Source: Inia geoffrensis (taxonomy: Eukaryota; Chordata; Mammalia; Artiodactyla; Iniidae). Taken from it: DNA of 64,000 nt. Location of the stretch: contig CM070901.1 in assembly GCA_036417435.1 (NCBI GenBank), positions 63,236,501 to 63,300,500 of the forward strand. Reading direction: 5' to 3'. The notes beneath the pieces were generated by a model that saw nothing but the letters and a program-made list of their open reading frames with translations, was not told the DNA's origin and did no database searches. The number at the start of each line of letters is the position of its first letter. Position 1 is the first letter of the stretch. Shown piece after piece: positions 49,101-60,171 of this stretch. Both the position numbers and the translations under genes were made by a program.

Positions 49101-51923
49101 GGTTACGAGGGCAAAAGAACATTCCTAGGTATAATATTCCAACTTGTAAGTTAGAATGGAATGGGCCAGGAGAAACCCCCATGAGTTTATGTCTCATTAC
49201 TTCATGTTGGGTTTCTTAATTTAATTTTTATTTGTTATCACAGCAAATTTGATGACAATGTTTTGTTTGTTCTGGGTGTGCAAGATGTGGTTCTATTACA
49301 TATAGGCATATTATCTGTTCACCTTCGGATCCGTTTCCCATGTGGGTTAGGACACAATGTTGAGTAGTCTTCTCTTGGTGTTCCGTAGGCCTTTGGTGCT
49401 TACATATATCACATGTGTCGGTATACCTCTGTTTCCCGCAATATGCTAATTTATCCAGTCCTCAAACCTTTCCATTTGGTGAACCATACGTTTGTTGATC
49501 GAATCTTTGATTGCCTTTCTTTGTGAAAAATCTTCACTGGTATCAATTCTTAGGTAACACCGTTAAGTGATATCATAGGATATGTGTCCTTCGCTTTCTG
49601 ACTCACTTCATGTTGTGACTACCCCAGACTCATCTGTGCTGCTGCAAACGGCATGGTTTCATTTTTTTCCTTGGCTACTATTCCATCTGTCCATGTACCA
49701 GTTCTTCTTTTTCATTCATCTTTGGATGGACTTTTCGGTAGCTTCCATGTCTTGCCTATTGTCATACTGTTGCAGGGCAGTTCTGCCTGCCTGTGTCTCT
49801 CTAATTGTGTCTTCTTAGGTCATAGGCGCAGGAGTGTGCCTGCTGAAGCCTATGGTGCCTCAATGGGTACCTGTTAAAGGCAGCTCCATTCTGTTTTCAT
49901 TAGTGGCTCTTTCCGGTTTAGTCCCACATAGAGATGAGGGTACATATTTCTCCACAGCCCCTTCAGCATTAACTGTTTGCATAATTTTTGCTGATAGTCA
50001 TTCTGACCGTTGTGAGCTGATACGTTTTTGAAGATTGGATTTGCATATCTTTAATATTTCCTAATGATGAGCCTTTTCCATGCCTTTTTTGTTGTTGTTG
50101 CTGTTCAAAAGAAAACAACAACAGTGCGTGTAAAATATACCTCTTTGAATTGTCTCCTTGAAACCTTGCCCTCTTTTGAAACTTTGGGAGGATTTTCGAC
50201 CCCAGGATTTTTTTGAAGGCGTGTGTCACTTACAAGTTTGCAATTGTTGTTAGTATTTAGTGACCATTAGCACTGGGTTGAATGCTGCTGTTGTGGGAAA
50301 CGGCCGCACGGCGGCAGCGTTTCTCCATTCCCAAACCTTGTTACTAGGGCCGCAGAGCTTTCCTGGAACTCGTGTTCCTAAGTTGTAAATTAGAATGGAA
50401 TGTGCCAGGAGAAAAACGCACAAGTTAATGTCTCAGTACATCTTCTTCATCGTTATACTTTAATTTTTTAATCAGGGTAATGCTTAGAATATTATTTGTT
50501 CTAGGTGTACACAATCTGGTTCACTTGTACTATATATATACATATATATATGTATACATACATATGTATATATATATATATATAAACATATGTATGTATT
50601 CATGTACAGATCCTCTTCCAATATAAATTAATACAGTGTTCAGAGGACCTCCCTTTGTATATGGTCAGTCTTTTATATGTACGTATTTCATATGTATTTG
50701 TATTCGTTTGGCAACCCTAACCTTAATTTGCCCATTGCTCCCACCTTTTGTTTTAGATAATCATAGTTGTTTTCTAACTGTGTGGCTTTCTCTGTGGAAA
50801 TATGTTCATTTGTACCAGTTGTTAGGTGACACCCAGAAGTGATATCATAAGATATTTGTCTTTTGCTTTCCGACTAAATTTGTGTTCTGTGACTATCTCT
50901 AGGATCATGTATGGTGCTGCAAGGAGCAGCGTTTCATTGTTTTCCACGGCTAATATTCCATTGTGTACATGGACCACTTCTTATTTGTCCATTTATGTGT
51001 TGATGGCCATTTTGGTTGCTTCCATGTCTTGGCTTTTGTGAATATTGCTGCAGTGCACCTTTGCCAGCCTGTGTCTTCCCGACTCTGGTCTGCTCAGGTG
51101 AAAGGCCCAGCGGCGGGCCTGCTGGATTGAATGGGAGCTCAATTTTTACTTTGAAACACAGTTCCTTTGCGTTCTCATTATTGGCTCTTACGACTTTAGA
51201 CCTCAACAGCAGCTAGAGGGTACAGAGTTCTCCAAAACCTCTTCAGCATTGATTGCAGACTTTTTGATTACGGTCATTCGAATGGTGTGTGTTGAAGCCG
51301 TTTCATACATTAGATTGACATGAGTCTGATAATTCCTGATGTTGAACTTTTATCCATTTCCCTTTTTATTTGTAAAGAGTGTGTAAAACTGACCTCTCGT
51401 ACGATCTTCTTGAAAACTTTGACTCTCTTTTAAGTTTTTTGGCCACTCCCTACCTCAGAACATTTTTTTGATGGCAGGTGTCCTTTACAGCCCTGAGTCC
51501 TTGTGAGTATTAAGTGACCATTAGACGCGGTTTAAAGCCGCTCTTGTGGGAAATGGCCACAAGGCGGCAAAGTTTCTCCATTTACATCTCGGGGCATTTG
51601 GGCAACAGAGCCTTCCTGGAAATCGTGTTAGTAGGCTGTAAATTAGAGTGGAATGTGCCAAGGCAAACGCCTAACAGCTTATATCTCCTTACTTCTTGTT
51701 TGTTTCTTAAATGTAATTTTTCTTTTTCCTCAGAGCAAATTAGATAAAATCCTTGTGTATGTTCTAGGTGTACAGAGTCTGGTTCATTATATCTATGTAT
51801 CGATCTATTCATCTTTGCCTCCTTACCCTGGACGTTATTACAGAGTATTCAGTGGACCTCTCTTGGTATTCCATAGGTCTTTGGTGATTGTATGTTTCAT
51901 ATGTATTAGTATAGGTCTGACGC
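46167..51923 (+). repeat. HOR unit 9 (5,757 bp)
   Basis: Visibly more diverged than units 1-8 throughout. It keeps 'ctcacttcaagg' at the start of a, as do unit 10 and the inverted arm, whereas units 1-8 have a 2 bp deletion ('ctccttcaagg'). It has a 4 bp CTAG duplication near 48,524-48,531, the shortest TA tract (54 bp), and a damaged c-core hairpin ('gggaggatttt' near 50,186). Confidence 0.92.
50531..50584. repeat. (TA)n microsatellite, unit 9 (54 bp)
   Basis: Shortest expanded tract, with a 'tatacatatatatatg' start. Intermediate between the unexpanded site of unit 10 and the longer tracts to the left. Confidence 0.93.
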
Positions 51924-52580
51924 CCCCATATCCTAATTTGCCCATTCCTCCCACCTTTCCGTTTTGTTAAACATAATCTTGATTTCTTAATCCATGAGTG
52001 TCCTTTTCTTCGAAATAAGTTCATGGGTGTGATTTCTTAGGTAACACGTATAAGTGATATCCTAGGATGTCTTTGTTTCGGTTTCTTTCTCACTTCAAGG
52101 TGCGTGATTATCTCTAGGCCCTTCTATGGTGGTGCAAACAGCACTGTTTCAAGCTTTTCCATGGCTAATATTCCACTGTGTACGTGGACCAGGTTTTCTT
52201 GGTGCATTAATCTGTTGATGGATATTTTGGTTCCTTCCAAGGCTTGGCTGCGGTCAATATTACGGCAGTGTGGGATTGCCAGCCTGTGTCTTTTGGATTC
52301 TGGTCTTCTCAGGTGATAGGCACAGCAGTGGGTCTCCCAGATCATATGATAACTCAATTTTTACCTTGAGTCGTATGTTCTTTCTCTTCTAACGACTGGC
52401 TGTTACCAGTTTACATCCCACCAGCAGCTACGGGGTACACAGAGTTCTCTAAAACCCCTTCAGCATGTATGGTTTGCGGACTGTTTTGCTGATGATCATT
52501 CTGACTGTTGTGAGGTGAACGTTTTCATAGATTGGATTTGCATGTCTTTATTATTTTCTGATGCTGAATATTTTTCCATG

Positions 52581-52937
52581 CCATTTTTTTGTTTATAGAA
52601 AAAAAAAGTGAGAAGAGCAAAAATGTGTGTAAAATATGCCTCTTGAAATTGTCTTCATGAAAGCTTGCCTCTTTTGAAATTTTTCGTCAAGTTTCGACCA
52701 CAGAATTTCTTTTGAGAGCAGGTGTCTTTTACAGGCCTGCAATTAAGGTGAATTTTAACGGAGCATTATCACTGTGTTTAAAACTGCTGTTGCAGGAAGG
52801 CAAAAATGCTGCAGGATTTCTCTATTCTCAAATCTGATTACTAGGTCAACAGAGCCTTCCTGAAAGCTGCGTTGCAAGGTTCTAAGTTCAAATGGAATGA
52901 GCCTGGAAGAACCCCCATAATTTTATGCCTTGTTACT
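52581..52937. repeat. Divergent core a of unit 10
   Basis: Aligns with core a of other units but with many substitutions. The hairpin is lost ('gtcaagtttcgaccac'). The first stretch past the homogenisation edge. Confidence 0.7.
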
Positions 52938-52944
52938 TCTTGTT
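52938..52944. repeat. SINE target-site duplication, left copy
   Basis: 'tcttgtt' directly precedes the SINE tail. The uninterrupted sequence in other units reads 'tttcttgtttg' at this point. Confidence 0.75.
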
Positions 52945-53154
52945 CTTTTATTTATATATTTTGCAGTACGCGGGCCTCTCACTGTTGTGTCCTTTCCCGT
53001 TGTGCAGCACAAGCTCCAGACATGCAAATTCAGCGGCCATGCCTCATGGACCCAGCTACTCCGCGGCATGTGGGATCTTCCCTTACCTGGGCACGAACCC
53101 GTGTCCCCTGCTTCAGCAGGTGGACTCTCCACCACTGTGACACCAGGGAAGCCC
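52945..53154 (-). mobile_element. CHR-type tRNA-derived SINE, full length
   Basis: Read on the minus strand it begins 'gggcttccctggtg', contains a pol III A box-like region (53,132-53,145) and a B box-like 'ggttcgtgcc' (53,090-53,099). It continues through 'gatcccacatgccgcgg' and 'gagaggcccgcgta' and ends in an A-rich tail 'tgcaaaatatataaataaaag'. This is the organisation of the cetacean/hippo/ruminant (CHR) SINEs derived from tRNA. It interrupts the join of core a and the L1 part of b in unit 10 only, so it inserted into an already formed satellite unit. Several substitutions from the familiar consensus suggest that it is not very recent. Subfamily not assigned. Confidence 0.93.
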
Positions 53155-53161
53155 TCTTGTT
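53155..53161. repeat. SINE target-site duplication, right copy
   Basis: 'tcttgtt' repeats directly after the 5' end of the SINE ('ccagggaagccc'). Confidence 0.75.
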
Positions 53162-54040
53162 TGTTTTTTAAATATATTTTTTATGTTTTATCACAGCAAA
53201 TTTGATTATAATGTTTTGTTCTAGGTCTGCAACATGTGTTTGTTTTACACCTATACATATATGTATTCATCTTGGGATCCATTTGACATGTAGAATATGA
53301 CACAGTGTTGCGTAGTCCTCTTTTGGAATTCCGTAGGTCTTTATTGATTATATATTTCACATGTGTTTCTATATCTCTGTTAACTCTGATATACTAATGT
53401 ATCCAATCTTCACAACTTTCCAACTGGTTACACATAGGTTTGTTTAATAAATCTTTGATTGCCTTTCTCTGTGGAAGTATCTTCATTGGTATCAATTTTT
53501 AGGTAACACCCTATAATTGATGTCATAGGATACATGTCTTTCACTTTCTGCCTTACTTCAAATTGTGTGATTACCTCCACCAGAGTCATCTACGGTTCTG
53601 CAAACAGCATTTTTTCCTGTTTTTTCTGTGGCTCGTATTGCAGTTGTACACGTACCAGTTCTTTGTCCATTCGTCTTTGATGGACATTTTGGTTGTTTCC
53701 ATGTCTTGGCTACTATAATACTGCTACAGTGCAGTTTTGCCTGCTTGTGCCTTTCTATTTCTGTCTTCCTACATACAGGGCAATGTGTGGACCTGCTGGA
53801 TCATATGGTATCTCAATGCTTACCTTTTAAATGCTGCTGTATTCTATTTTCATTAGTGCTACTTACCAGTTTACAAGCCACTTAAAGTAGAGGGTATGCA
53901 TTTCTTCACAAACACTTCAACATTTATTGTTTGTATTTTTTTGCCGATGGTAATTCTGAGCAGTGTGAGCTGTTACATTTTTGTGGTTGGATTTGCATAT
54001 GTCTAATAATAATTCCTTATATTGAGCTTCTAGCCATGTA
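53162..54040 (-). repeat. LINE-1 3'-end remnant, monomer b of unit 10
   Basis: Same landmark order as b of unit 1 with many substitutions. It starts at the T-run after the SINE and ends near 'gagcttctagccatgtac'. Confidence 0.83.
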
Positions 54041-54370
54041 CATTTTTTTTTGAAAAAGTGAGTACAGCTTGCCTATTCAAGTGGTTTTTTGAAGTAGGTG
54101 CCATATTTTGAATGTTTTTGGCCATTACCTCCCTCAACACATTTTGTTGGCATGTGTCATTAATAGCCCTGCATTCCTTTGAACATGAAGTATATTTTAG
54201 CACAGGTTTTAAAGCTGCTGTTGTGGCAAACGGCCATACGGCAGCAGCATTTCTACATTCCCCACTCTGGTTACTAGGGAAAGAGTACCTTCCTGTAAGG
54301 TAGTGTTCCTTGGTTGTAAATTAGAATGGAACGTGTCCAGATAAACCCACAAAGCTTATGTCTCCTTAGG
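54041..54370. repeat. Core b of unit 10
   Basis: The GC box is decayed to 'gccatacggcagcagca' near 54,233. Otherwise similar to core b. Confidence 0.65.
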
Positions 54371-54815
54371 TATGTTTGTTTTTTATATTAAATGTATATT
54401 TTTTATCGGAATAATATTCCATTGTGTAGATGGACCACTTCTTTGTGCATTCATCTGTTGATGAACATTTTGGTCATTCCAAGTCTTGGCTAGGATATAT
54501 TTTGCTGCAGTGTAGGATTGTCTGCCTGTGTCTTTTTGTTTCTGGTCTTCTTAGCTGATAGTGCCAGTAGTGGGCTTACCAGATCGTATGGTAGCTCAAT
54601 TTTTACCTCTAAACGCACCTCCTTTCTGTTCTCACTACTGGCTGTTACCATTTGACATCCCAGCAGCAGCTAGAGGGTATACAGTTGTCTAAAACCCCTT
54701 GAGCATTTATTGTTTAGAGATTTTTTTGCTGATGATCATTCTGTCTGTTGTCAGGTAAACGTTTTTGTAGATTGCATTTGCACGTCTTTATTAATTCCTG
54801 ATGTTGAGGTTTTTC
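54371..54815 (-). repeat. LINE-1 3'-end remnant, shortened b' of unit 10
   Basis: Same internal deletion as the other b' copies. Here the joint is clearer: 'gttttttatattaaatg' runs directly into 'cggaataatattcc'. Confidence 0.82.
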
Positions 54816-55175
54816 CATGGCCTCTTTTGTTAAACAAAAAAGAAAAGAAAAAATATGAGTTAAATATGCCTCTTGAAATTGTGTTGTTGAAAGGTTGCCC
54901 TCTTTTGAATTTTTCTGTTGATATTCGAACCCAGGAAATTTTGAGGGCAGTTGTCATTTACAAAGCTGCAATTCTTGTGAATATTAAGGGACCCTTAGCA
55001 CTGTGTTTAAAGCTGATTTTGCTGGCGAGGGTCACAAGGCTGCAGCATTTCCCCATTCTATAATCTGGACACTGTGGCAAAAGAGCCTTCCTGGTTATAA
55101 TGTTCCAACTTGTAAATTAGAATGGAATATGCCAGGAAAACCCCCCATAATTTTCTGTCTCATTACTTCTTGTTG
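54816..55175. repeat. Core b' of unit 10
   Basis: Keeps 'gatattcgaacccagg' and 'gggcagttgtcatttaca'. A-rich start at 54,835-54,856. No gene seen. Confidence 0.65.
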
Positions 55176-56015
55176 GTTTTCTTAATTTTTATTTATCACA
55201 GCAAATTTGATTACCATGTTTTGTTTCTTCTAGGTGTGCAAGATGTGGTTCTTTTACACATATACATATTATCTATTCATCTTCGGATCCACTTCCCATG
55301 TGGGTTAGGACAGAATGGTGAGTAGTGTTCTCGTGGTATTCCGTAGGTCTTTGGTGCTTATATATTTCACATGTCGGCGTATCTGTGTTTCCTGCAATAT
55401 CCTAGTTTATCCAATCCTCACACCTTTCCATCTGGTTAACCATACATTTGTTGATCGAATCTTTGCCTTTCTGTGTGAAACATCTTCATTGGTATCAATT
55501 TTTAGGTAACAGCATTAAGTTATATCGTAGTATATGTGTTCTTTGCTTTCTGACTTTATGTTGTGATTACCTCTAGACTCATCTATGGTGCTGCTAACGA
55601 CATTGTTTCATTTTTTTTCTTGATTAATATTCCATCGGTACGTGTACCAGTTTTTCTTTCCATTCATCTTTTGATGGACTTTTCGGTAGCTTCCATGTCT
55701 TGGCTATTGCAATACTGCTGCAGTGCAGTTTTGCCTGCTTGTCTTTCTAATTGTGTCTTCTTAGATCATAGGCCCAGGAGTGTGCCTTCTGAATCCTGTG
55801 GTACCTCAATGTGTTCCCGTTCAAGGCATCTCCATTCTGTTTTCATTAGCGGCTCTTAGTCCCACTTAGACATGAGGGTACGCATTTTTCAACAGCCCCT
55901 TCAGCATTTATTCTTTGCAGAATTTTAGCTCATGGTCATTGTTACAGGTGTGAGCTGATACACTTTTGAAGATTGGATTTGCATGTCTTAAATAATTCCT
56001 AATGCTGAGCATTTC
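55176..56015 (-). repeat. LINE-1 3'-end remnant, monomer c of unit 10
   Basis: Runs from 'gttttcttaattttt' through 'gcaaatttgattaccatg' and 'tttgatggacttttcgg' (55,667) to 'ctaatgctgagcatttccc', in c-type order. Confidence 0.83.
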
Positions 56016-56375
56016 CCACGCCTTTTGTGTTGTTTTTGTTGAAAAGAAAAAATAAGTGCATGTAAAATATACCTCTTGATATTTTCTTCTTGAAACCTTG
56101 CCCTATTTTGAATTTTTTGGTCGATTTTCGACCCCAGGGTTTTTTTTGATTGAGTGTGTCATTTGCAGTATTCCAATTGTTCTTAAGATTTAGTGAAACT
56201 TAGCACTGGGTTGAAATCTGCTGTTGTGGGAAATGTCCGCACGGCAGCAGCATTTCTCCATTCCCAAATCTGGTTACTAGGGCAGCAGAGCTTTCCTGGA
56301 ATTCATGTTCCTAGGTTGTAAATTAGAATGCAATGTGCCAGAAAAACCCCCCATAAGTTTATTTCTCAGTACTTG
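56016..56375. repeat. Core c of unit 10
   Basis: Contains GGTCGA/TCGACC near 56,120 and the decayed GC box 'ccgcacggcagcag' at 56,237. Confidence 0.68.
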
Positions 56376-57289
56376 TTCATTTTTTTAACTTCATTTTTAT
56401 TTTTTAGCACAGCAAATTTGATTATAATGTTTTGTTTGTTTTAGGTGTGCAAGATGTGGTTCTTTTCCACATATACATATATTTATTCATCTTCAGATCC
56501 ATTTCCCATGTAGGTGATGACACAATTTTGGGTCGTTTTCTCTTAGTAATCCATAGGTCTTTTTTGATTATATATTTCACATGTGTTTGTATATCTCTAC
56601 TAATCACAATACCCTAATTTATCCAATCTTCTCACCTTTCAATTTGGTTAAACATAAGTTTGTTTAATGAATCTGTGATTGCCTTTGTCCCTGGAAATAT
56701 CTTCATTGGTATCATTTTTTAGGTAACACCTATAAGTGATATCAAAGGATATGTGTCTTCACTTTCTGACTTTCAAGTTGTGTGATTATCTCTAAACTCA
56801 TCTATGTTGCTGCAAACGGCATTGTTTCATATTTTTGCTTGGCTAATATTTAATCAATATATGTACCATTTCTTTTTTCTCCATTCATCTGTTGATGGAC
56901 TTTTTGATTGCTTCCATGTCTTGGCTATTGTAAAACTGCTGCAGTGCAGTTTTTCCTGCCTATGTCTTTCTAATTTTGTCTTCTTAGGCCACAGGCCCAG
57001 GTGTGGGCCTGCCGGGATCATATGGTAGCTCATTGTTTACCTTTTAAAGGCACCTCCATTCTGTTTTCATTAGTGGCTCTTACCCCTTTATGTCCCAGTT
57101 TAGGTTAAGGGTATGCATTTCACCACAACCCTTTCAACATTAAGTGTTTGCAGTTTTTTTGCTGATGGTCATTCTGACTGGTGTGAACTGATAGTTTTTT
57201 GTGGTTGGATTTGCATATGTCTAATACTTCCTTGTATTGAGCTTATAGCCATGCATTTTTTATTGAGTAAATAAAACTCATGAGTACAG
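56376..57289 (-). repeat. LINE-1 remnant of mixed b/c type, truncated
   Basis: Occupies the slot where d is expected. 'aagatgtggttctttt' and 'tctaattttgtcttcttagg' look c-like. 'gtttgtttaatgaatctgtg' and 'ctaatacttccttgtattgagc' look b-like. It breaks off about 20 bp into a b-like core ('catgagtacag') and is fused at about 57,289 to an unrelated phase of the repeat. Confidence 0.7.
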
Positions 57290-57870
57290 ATAACCCATAA
57301 TCCTAATTAATCCATTCCTCCCACCTTTCATTTTGTTTAACCATTAGTTTCTTTTATAAGTCTGTGAGTGTCTTTTTCTGTGGAAATACGTTCATTGGTA
57401 ACAATATTAGGATAACGTGTAAATGATACAATACAATATTTATCTTTCCATTTCAACTTATTTCACATAATATGATTATTTCTAGGCTCATTAGTGGCCA
57501 TTAAAATGGCATTGTTTCATTTTGTCCAGGTTAATAATTCATTAGGTACTTGTACCACTTCTGCTTTGTCCATTTATTTGTTGATGGACATTTTGTTGGC
57601 TTCCATGTCTTGGCTATTGTAAATATTGTTGCAGTGCAGGATTACCATCATTTTTCTTTTGGTTTCTGGTCTTCTCTGGTGATAGGCCAAGCTGCGGGCA
57701 TACCAGATCATATAGTAATTGAGTTTTAACCTTTAAATGCACCTCCATTCTGCTTTCACCTTCGGCTGTTACCAGTTTACATCACCCCACCAGCTAGAGG
57801 GTACACAGTTCTCTAAAACCCCTTCAGCATTTGTTGTTTGTAGACTTTGTTGCTGATGATCACTCTGATA
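57290..57870 (-). repeat. Older LINE-1 3' fragment at the inversion, left arm
   Basis: Begins 'ataacccataatcctaatt' in phase with the start of monomer a. It continues through 'ttgttgatggacattttg' (57,579) and 'tggctattgtaaatattg' to 'gctgatgatcactctga'. It looks closer to ordinary L1 than the homogenised monomers do, as expected of a copy outside the array's exchange zone. Confidence 0.78.
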
Positions 57871-58520
57871 AAAGCTCAACATCAGGAATTATCAGACTCA
57901 TGCAAATCTAATCTACAGAGAGTTTTGAACACATAGCAGTTGAATGCTCATCAGCACTAAGTCTAGAAACACAAAATGCTGAAGGGGTTTTAGAGAACTC
58001 TGTACACTTTCACTGCGGGTGAGATGTTAAGTGGTAGCAGCCAATAATGGGAACACAAAGAAGCTGCATTTAAAAGTAAAAGTTGAGCTATAGTTCGATC
58101 CATCAGGCCCATTGCTGGGCCTATCACCTGAGAAGACCAGAATCCAAAAGACACAGGCTGGCAATCCTACACTGCAGTAATATTGACCGCAGCCAAGCCT
58201 AGGAAGCAACCAAAATATCCATCAACAGATGAACTCACCAAGGAAACCTGGTCCACGTACACAGTGGAACATTAGCCATGGAAAAGCATGAAACAGTGCT
58301 GTTTGTACCACCACAGAAGGGCCTAGAGATAATCACACACCTTGAAGTGAGAAAGAAACCGAAACAAAGACATCCTAGGATATCACTTATACGTGTTACC
58401 TAAGAAATCACACCCATGAACTTATTTCGAAGAAAAGGACACGCATGGATTAAGAAATCAAGATTATGTTTAACCAAATGGAAACGTGTGAGGAGGAATG
58501 GATAAATTAGGATATGGGGG
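57290..58520. repeat. Inverted repeat (head-to-head L1 junction)
   Basis: Sequence 57,290-57,868 is matched in reverse complement by roughly 57,940-58,520. For example, 'aaaaccccttcagcattt' (57,815-57,832) pairs with 'aaatgctgaaggggtttt' (57,974-57,991), and 'tgctgatga' (57,851) pairs with 'tcatcagca' (57,949). The centre is near 57,904 with a spacer of about 70 bp. The arms are imperfect. Confidence 0.82.
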
Positions 58521-58735
58521 TGTCAGACCTATACTAATACATATGAAACATATAATCACCAAAGACCTATGGAATACCAAGAGAGGTCCATTCAACACTG
58601 CAATAACGTACATTGGAAAGGATCCAAAGATGAATGGATAGATACATAGATATGATAAACCAGATTCTGTACACGTAGAACATACACAACATTTTTATCA
58701 AATTCGGTCTGATAAAAAAAAATAAATTTAAATAA
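57874..58735 (+). repeat. LINE-1 3'-end remnant, a-type, inverted arm
   Basis: L1 sense orientation on the plus strand, ending in an A-rich tail 'gataaaaaaaaataaat' (about 58,711-58,727). It keeps the bases read in forward orientation as 'ctcacttcaagg' and 'attagtatagg', which units 1-8 have lost. Confidence 0.85.
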
Positions 58736-59095
58736 CAAACAAGAAGCAAGGAGATATAAGCTGTTGGGAGTTTCCCTTGGCACATTCCACTCTAATTTAC
58801 AGCCTACTAACACGATTTCCAGGAAGTTTCTGTTGCCTACTACCCTGAGTTGTAAATGTGGAAAATTTGCCACCTTGTAGCTGTTTCCCGCAAGAGCAGC
58901 TTTAAACCACAGCTGATGGTTACTTAATATTCACAAGCACTCAGGTGTGTAAAGGACACGTGCCCTCAAAAAAATGTTCTGAGATGGGGAATGGCCAAAA
59001 AAAACTCAAAAAGAGAGCAAATTTTTCAAAAAGATTGTATGAGAGGTGAATTTTACACAATCCTTTTTAAGAAAAGAAAAAGTAAAATGGATGAA
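58736..59095. repeat. Core d, inverted arm
   Basis: Reverse complement of core d, recognised by 'tgccaccttgtagctg' and 'tttcccgcaagagcagc' and the A-rich 'ccctcaaaaaaatgttctg'. Confidence 0.68.
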
Positions 59096-59945
59096 AAGTC
59101 AACAACAGGATTTATTAGAAACATGCAAATCTAATCCACGAAAAGGTTTCAACACACACCAGTCGAATGACCACCAGCAAAAAGTCTACAAACAATAAGT
59201 ATTGAAGAGATTTTAGAGAACTGTGCACCCGCTAGATGCTGGTGAGATGTAAAGTGGTAAGAGCCAATAATGAGAAGAGAAAGGAACTGTGTTTCAAAGT
59301 TAAAATTGAGGTCCCATTCAATCCAGCAGGCCAAATGCTGAGCCCTTCACCTAAGAAGAGCACAGTCGAGAAGACACAGGCTGGCAGAGGTGAACTGCAG
59401 CAATATTCACAAAAGCCAAGACATGGAAGCAACCAAAATGTCCATCAACACATGAATGGACAAAGAAGAAGTGGTCCATGTACACAATGGAATATTAGCT
59501 GTGGTAAACAATGAAACACTGCTCTTTGCAGCACCATAGATGATCTTAGAGGTAATCACAAAACAGGAGGTAGGTCGGAAAGGAAAAGACAAATATCTTA
59601 TGATATCACTTCTAGATGTTATCTAACAACTGACACAAATGAATTTATTTCCACAGAGAAGGACACTCACAGACTTAGAAAAAAAATTATGGTTATCTAA
59701 AAGGAAAGGTGGGAGCAATGGACAAATTAAGATAAGGTTTGCCATACATATACCAATATATATTAAAAACATATATCAAAAAGACTGATCATATACCAAG
59801 GGAGGTCTACTGAACACTCTGTATTAATCTACATGGGAAGAGGATCTGTACATGAATAGATATATATAATGTACAAGTGAACCAGATTGTGTACACTTAG
59901 AACAAATAATATTCTAATCATTACCCTGATTAAAAAAAATATAAC
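59096..59945 (+). repeat. LINE-1 3'-end remnant, d-type, inverted arm
   Basis: Contains d-specific sequence including 'gtgtacacttagaac' and 'gatcatataccaaggg'. The TA site is unexpanded: 'gatatatataatgtac' near 59,860. An A-rich tail lies near 59,931. Confidence 0.85.
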
Positions 59946-60171
59946 AATGAAGAAGTTGTACTGAGACATAAATTTATGGGTTTATTTCCTGGCACATTCC
60001 ACTCTAATTTACAACCTATGAACACGACTTCCAGGAAAGTTCTGCTGCCCTAGTAACCAGATTTGGGAATGGAGGAATGCTGCACTCTTGCGGCTGTTTC
60101 CCACAACACTAGCTTTAGAACCAGTGCTAATGGCATTTTTCTTTATTTTCATTTAAAAAGTCCATGGAGAA
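59946..60171. repeat. Partial core c and deletion junction, inverted arm
   Basis: Reads as core c up to 'aaccagtgctaatgg' (about 60,134), then switches without the rest of core c, the c L1 or core b' into sequence preceding a b' L1. Confidence 0.65.

Larger units (their letters stand above)
51924..57289 (+). repeat. HOR unit 10, divergent edge unit with SINE
   Basis: The monomer order a, b, b', c is kept with normal spacing once the ~217 bp SINE plus duplication is removed. Identity to other units is high to about 52,560, then falls abruptly. The TA expansion is absent: the homologous site near 56,468 reads 'acatatacatatat'. After core c, the expected d is replaced by a monomer with mixed b-like and c-like features (56,376-57,265). 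This is truncated in its core and joined to another L1 segment at about 57,289. Confidence 0.88.
1..57870. repeat. L1-derived macrosatellite array, forward arm
   Basis: The same landmarks recur in a fixed order every ~5.76 kb: nine near-identical units to 51,923, then one divergent unit and a partial segment. Within each unit the L1 landmark around 'gttgatggacattttgg' recurs five times, at intervals of about 1,255, 782, 1,228, 1,281 and 1,214 bp in unit 1, which shows five monomers. Monomers within a unit are clearly related but diverged, while the same monomer in different units is nearly identical. That is the definition of a higher-order repeat. L1-derived heterochromatic satellites are known in cetaceans. 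No gene is evident. Heterochromatic or subtelomeric location is inferred, not shown. Confidence 0.95.

Noticed and set aside
52945..53154. Functional tRNA gene
   Set aside because: A and B box-like sequences are present but the cloverleaf is not intact and the rest matches a SINE body and tail.
52930..53205. ORFs across the SINE
   Set aside because: They are translations of a tRNA-derived non-coding element and its flanks.
1..57870. Centromeric CENP-B box
   Set aside because: I looked for the TTCG-N4-A-N2-CGGG pattern on both strands by eye and saw none. Centromere identity is therefore not claimed.
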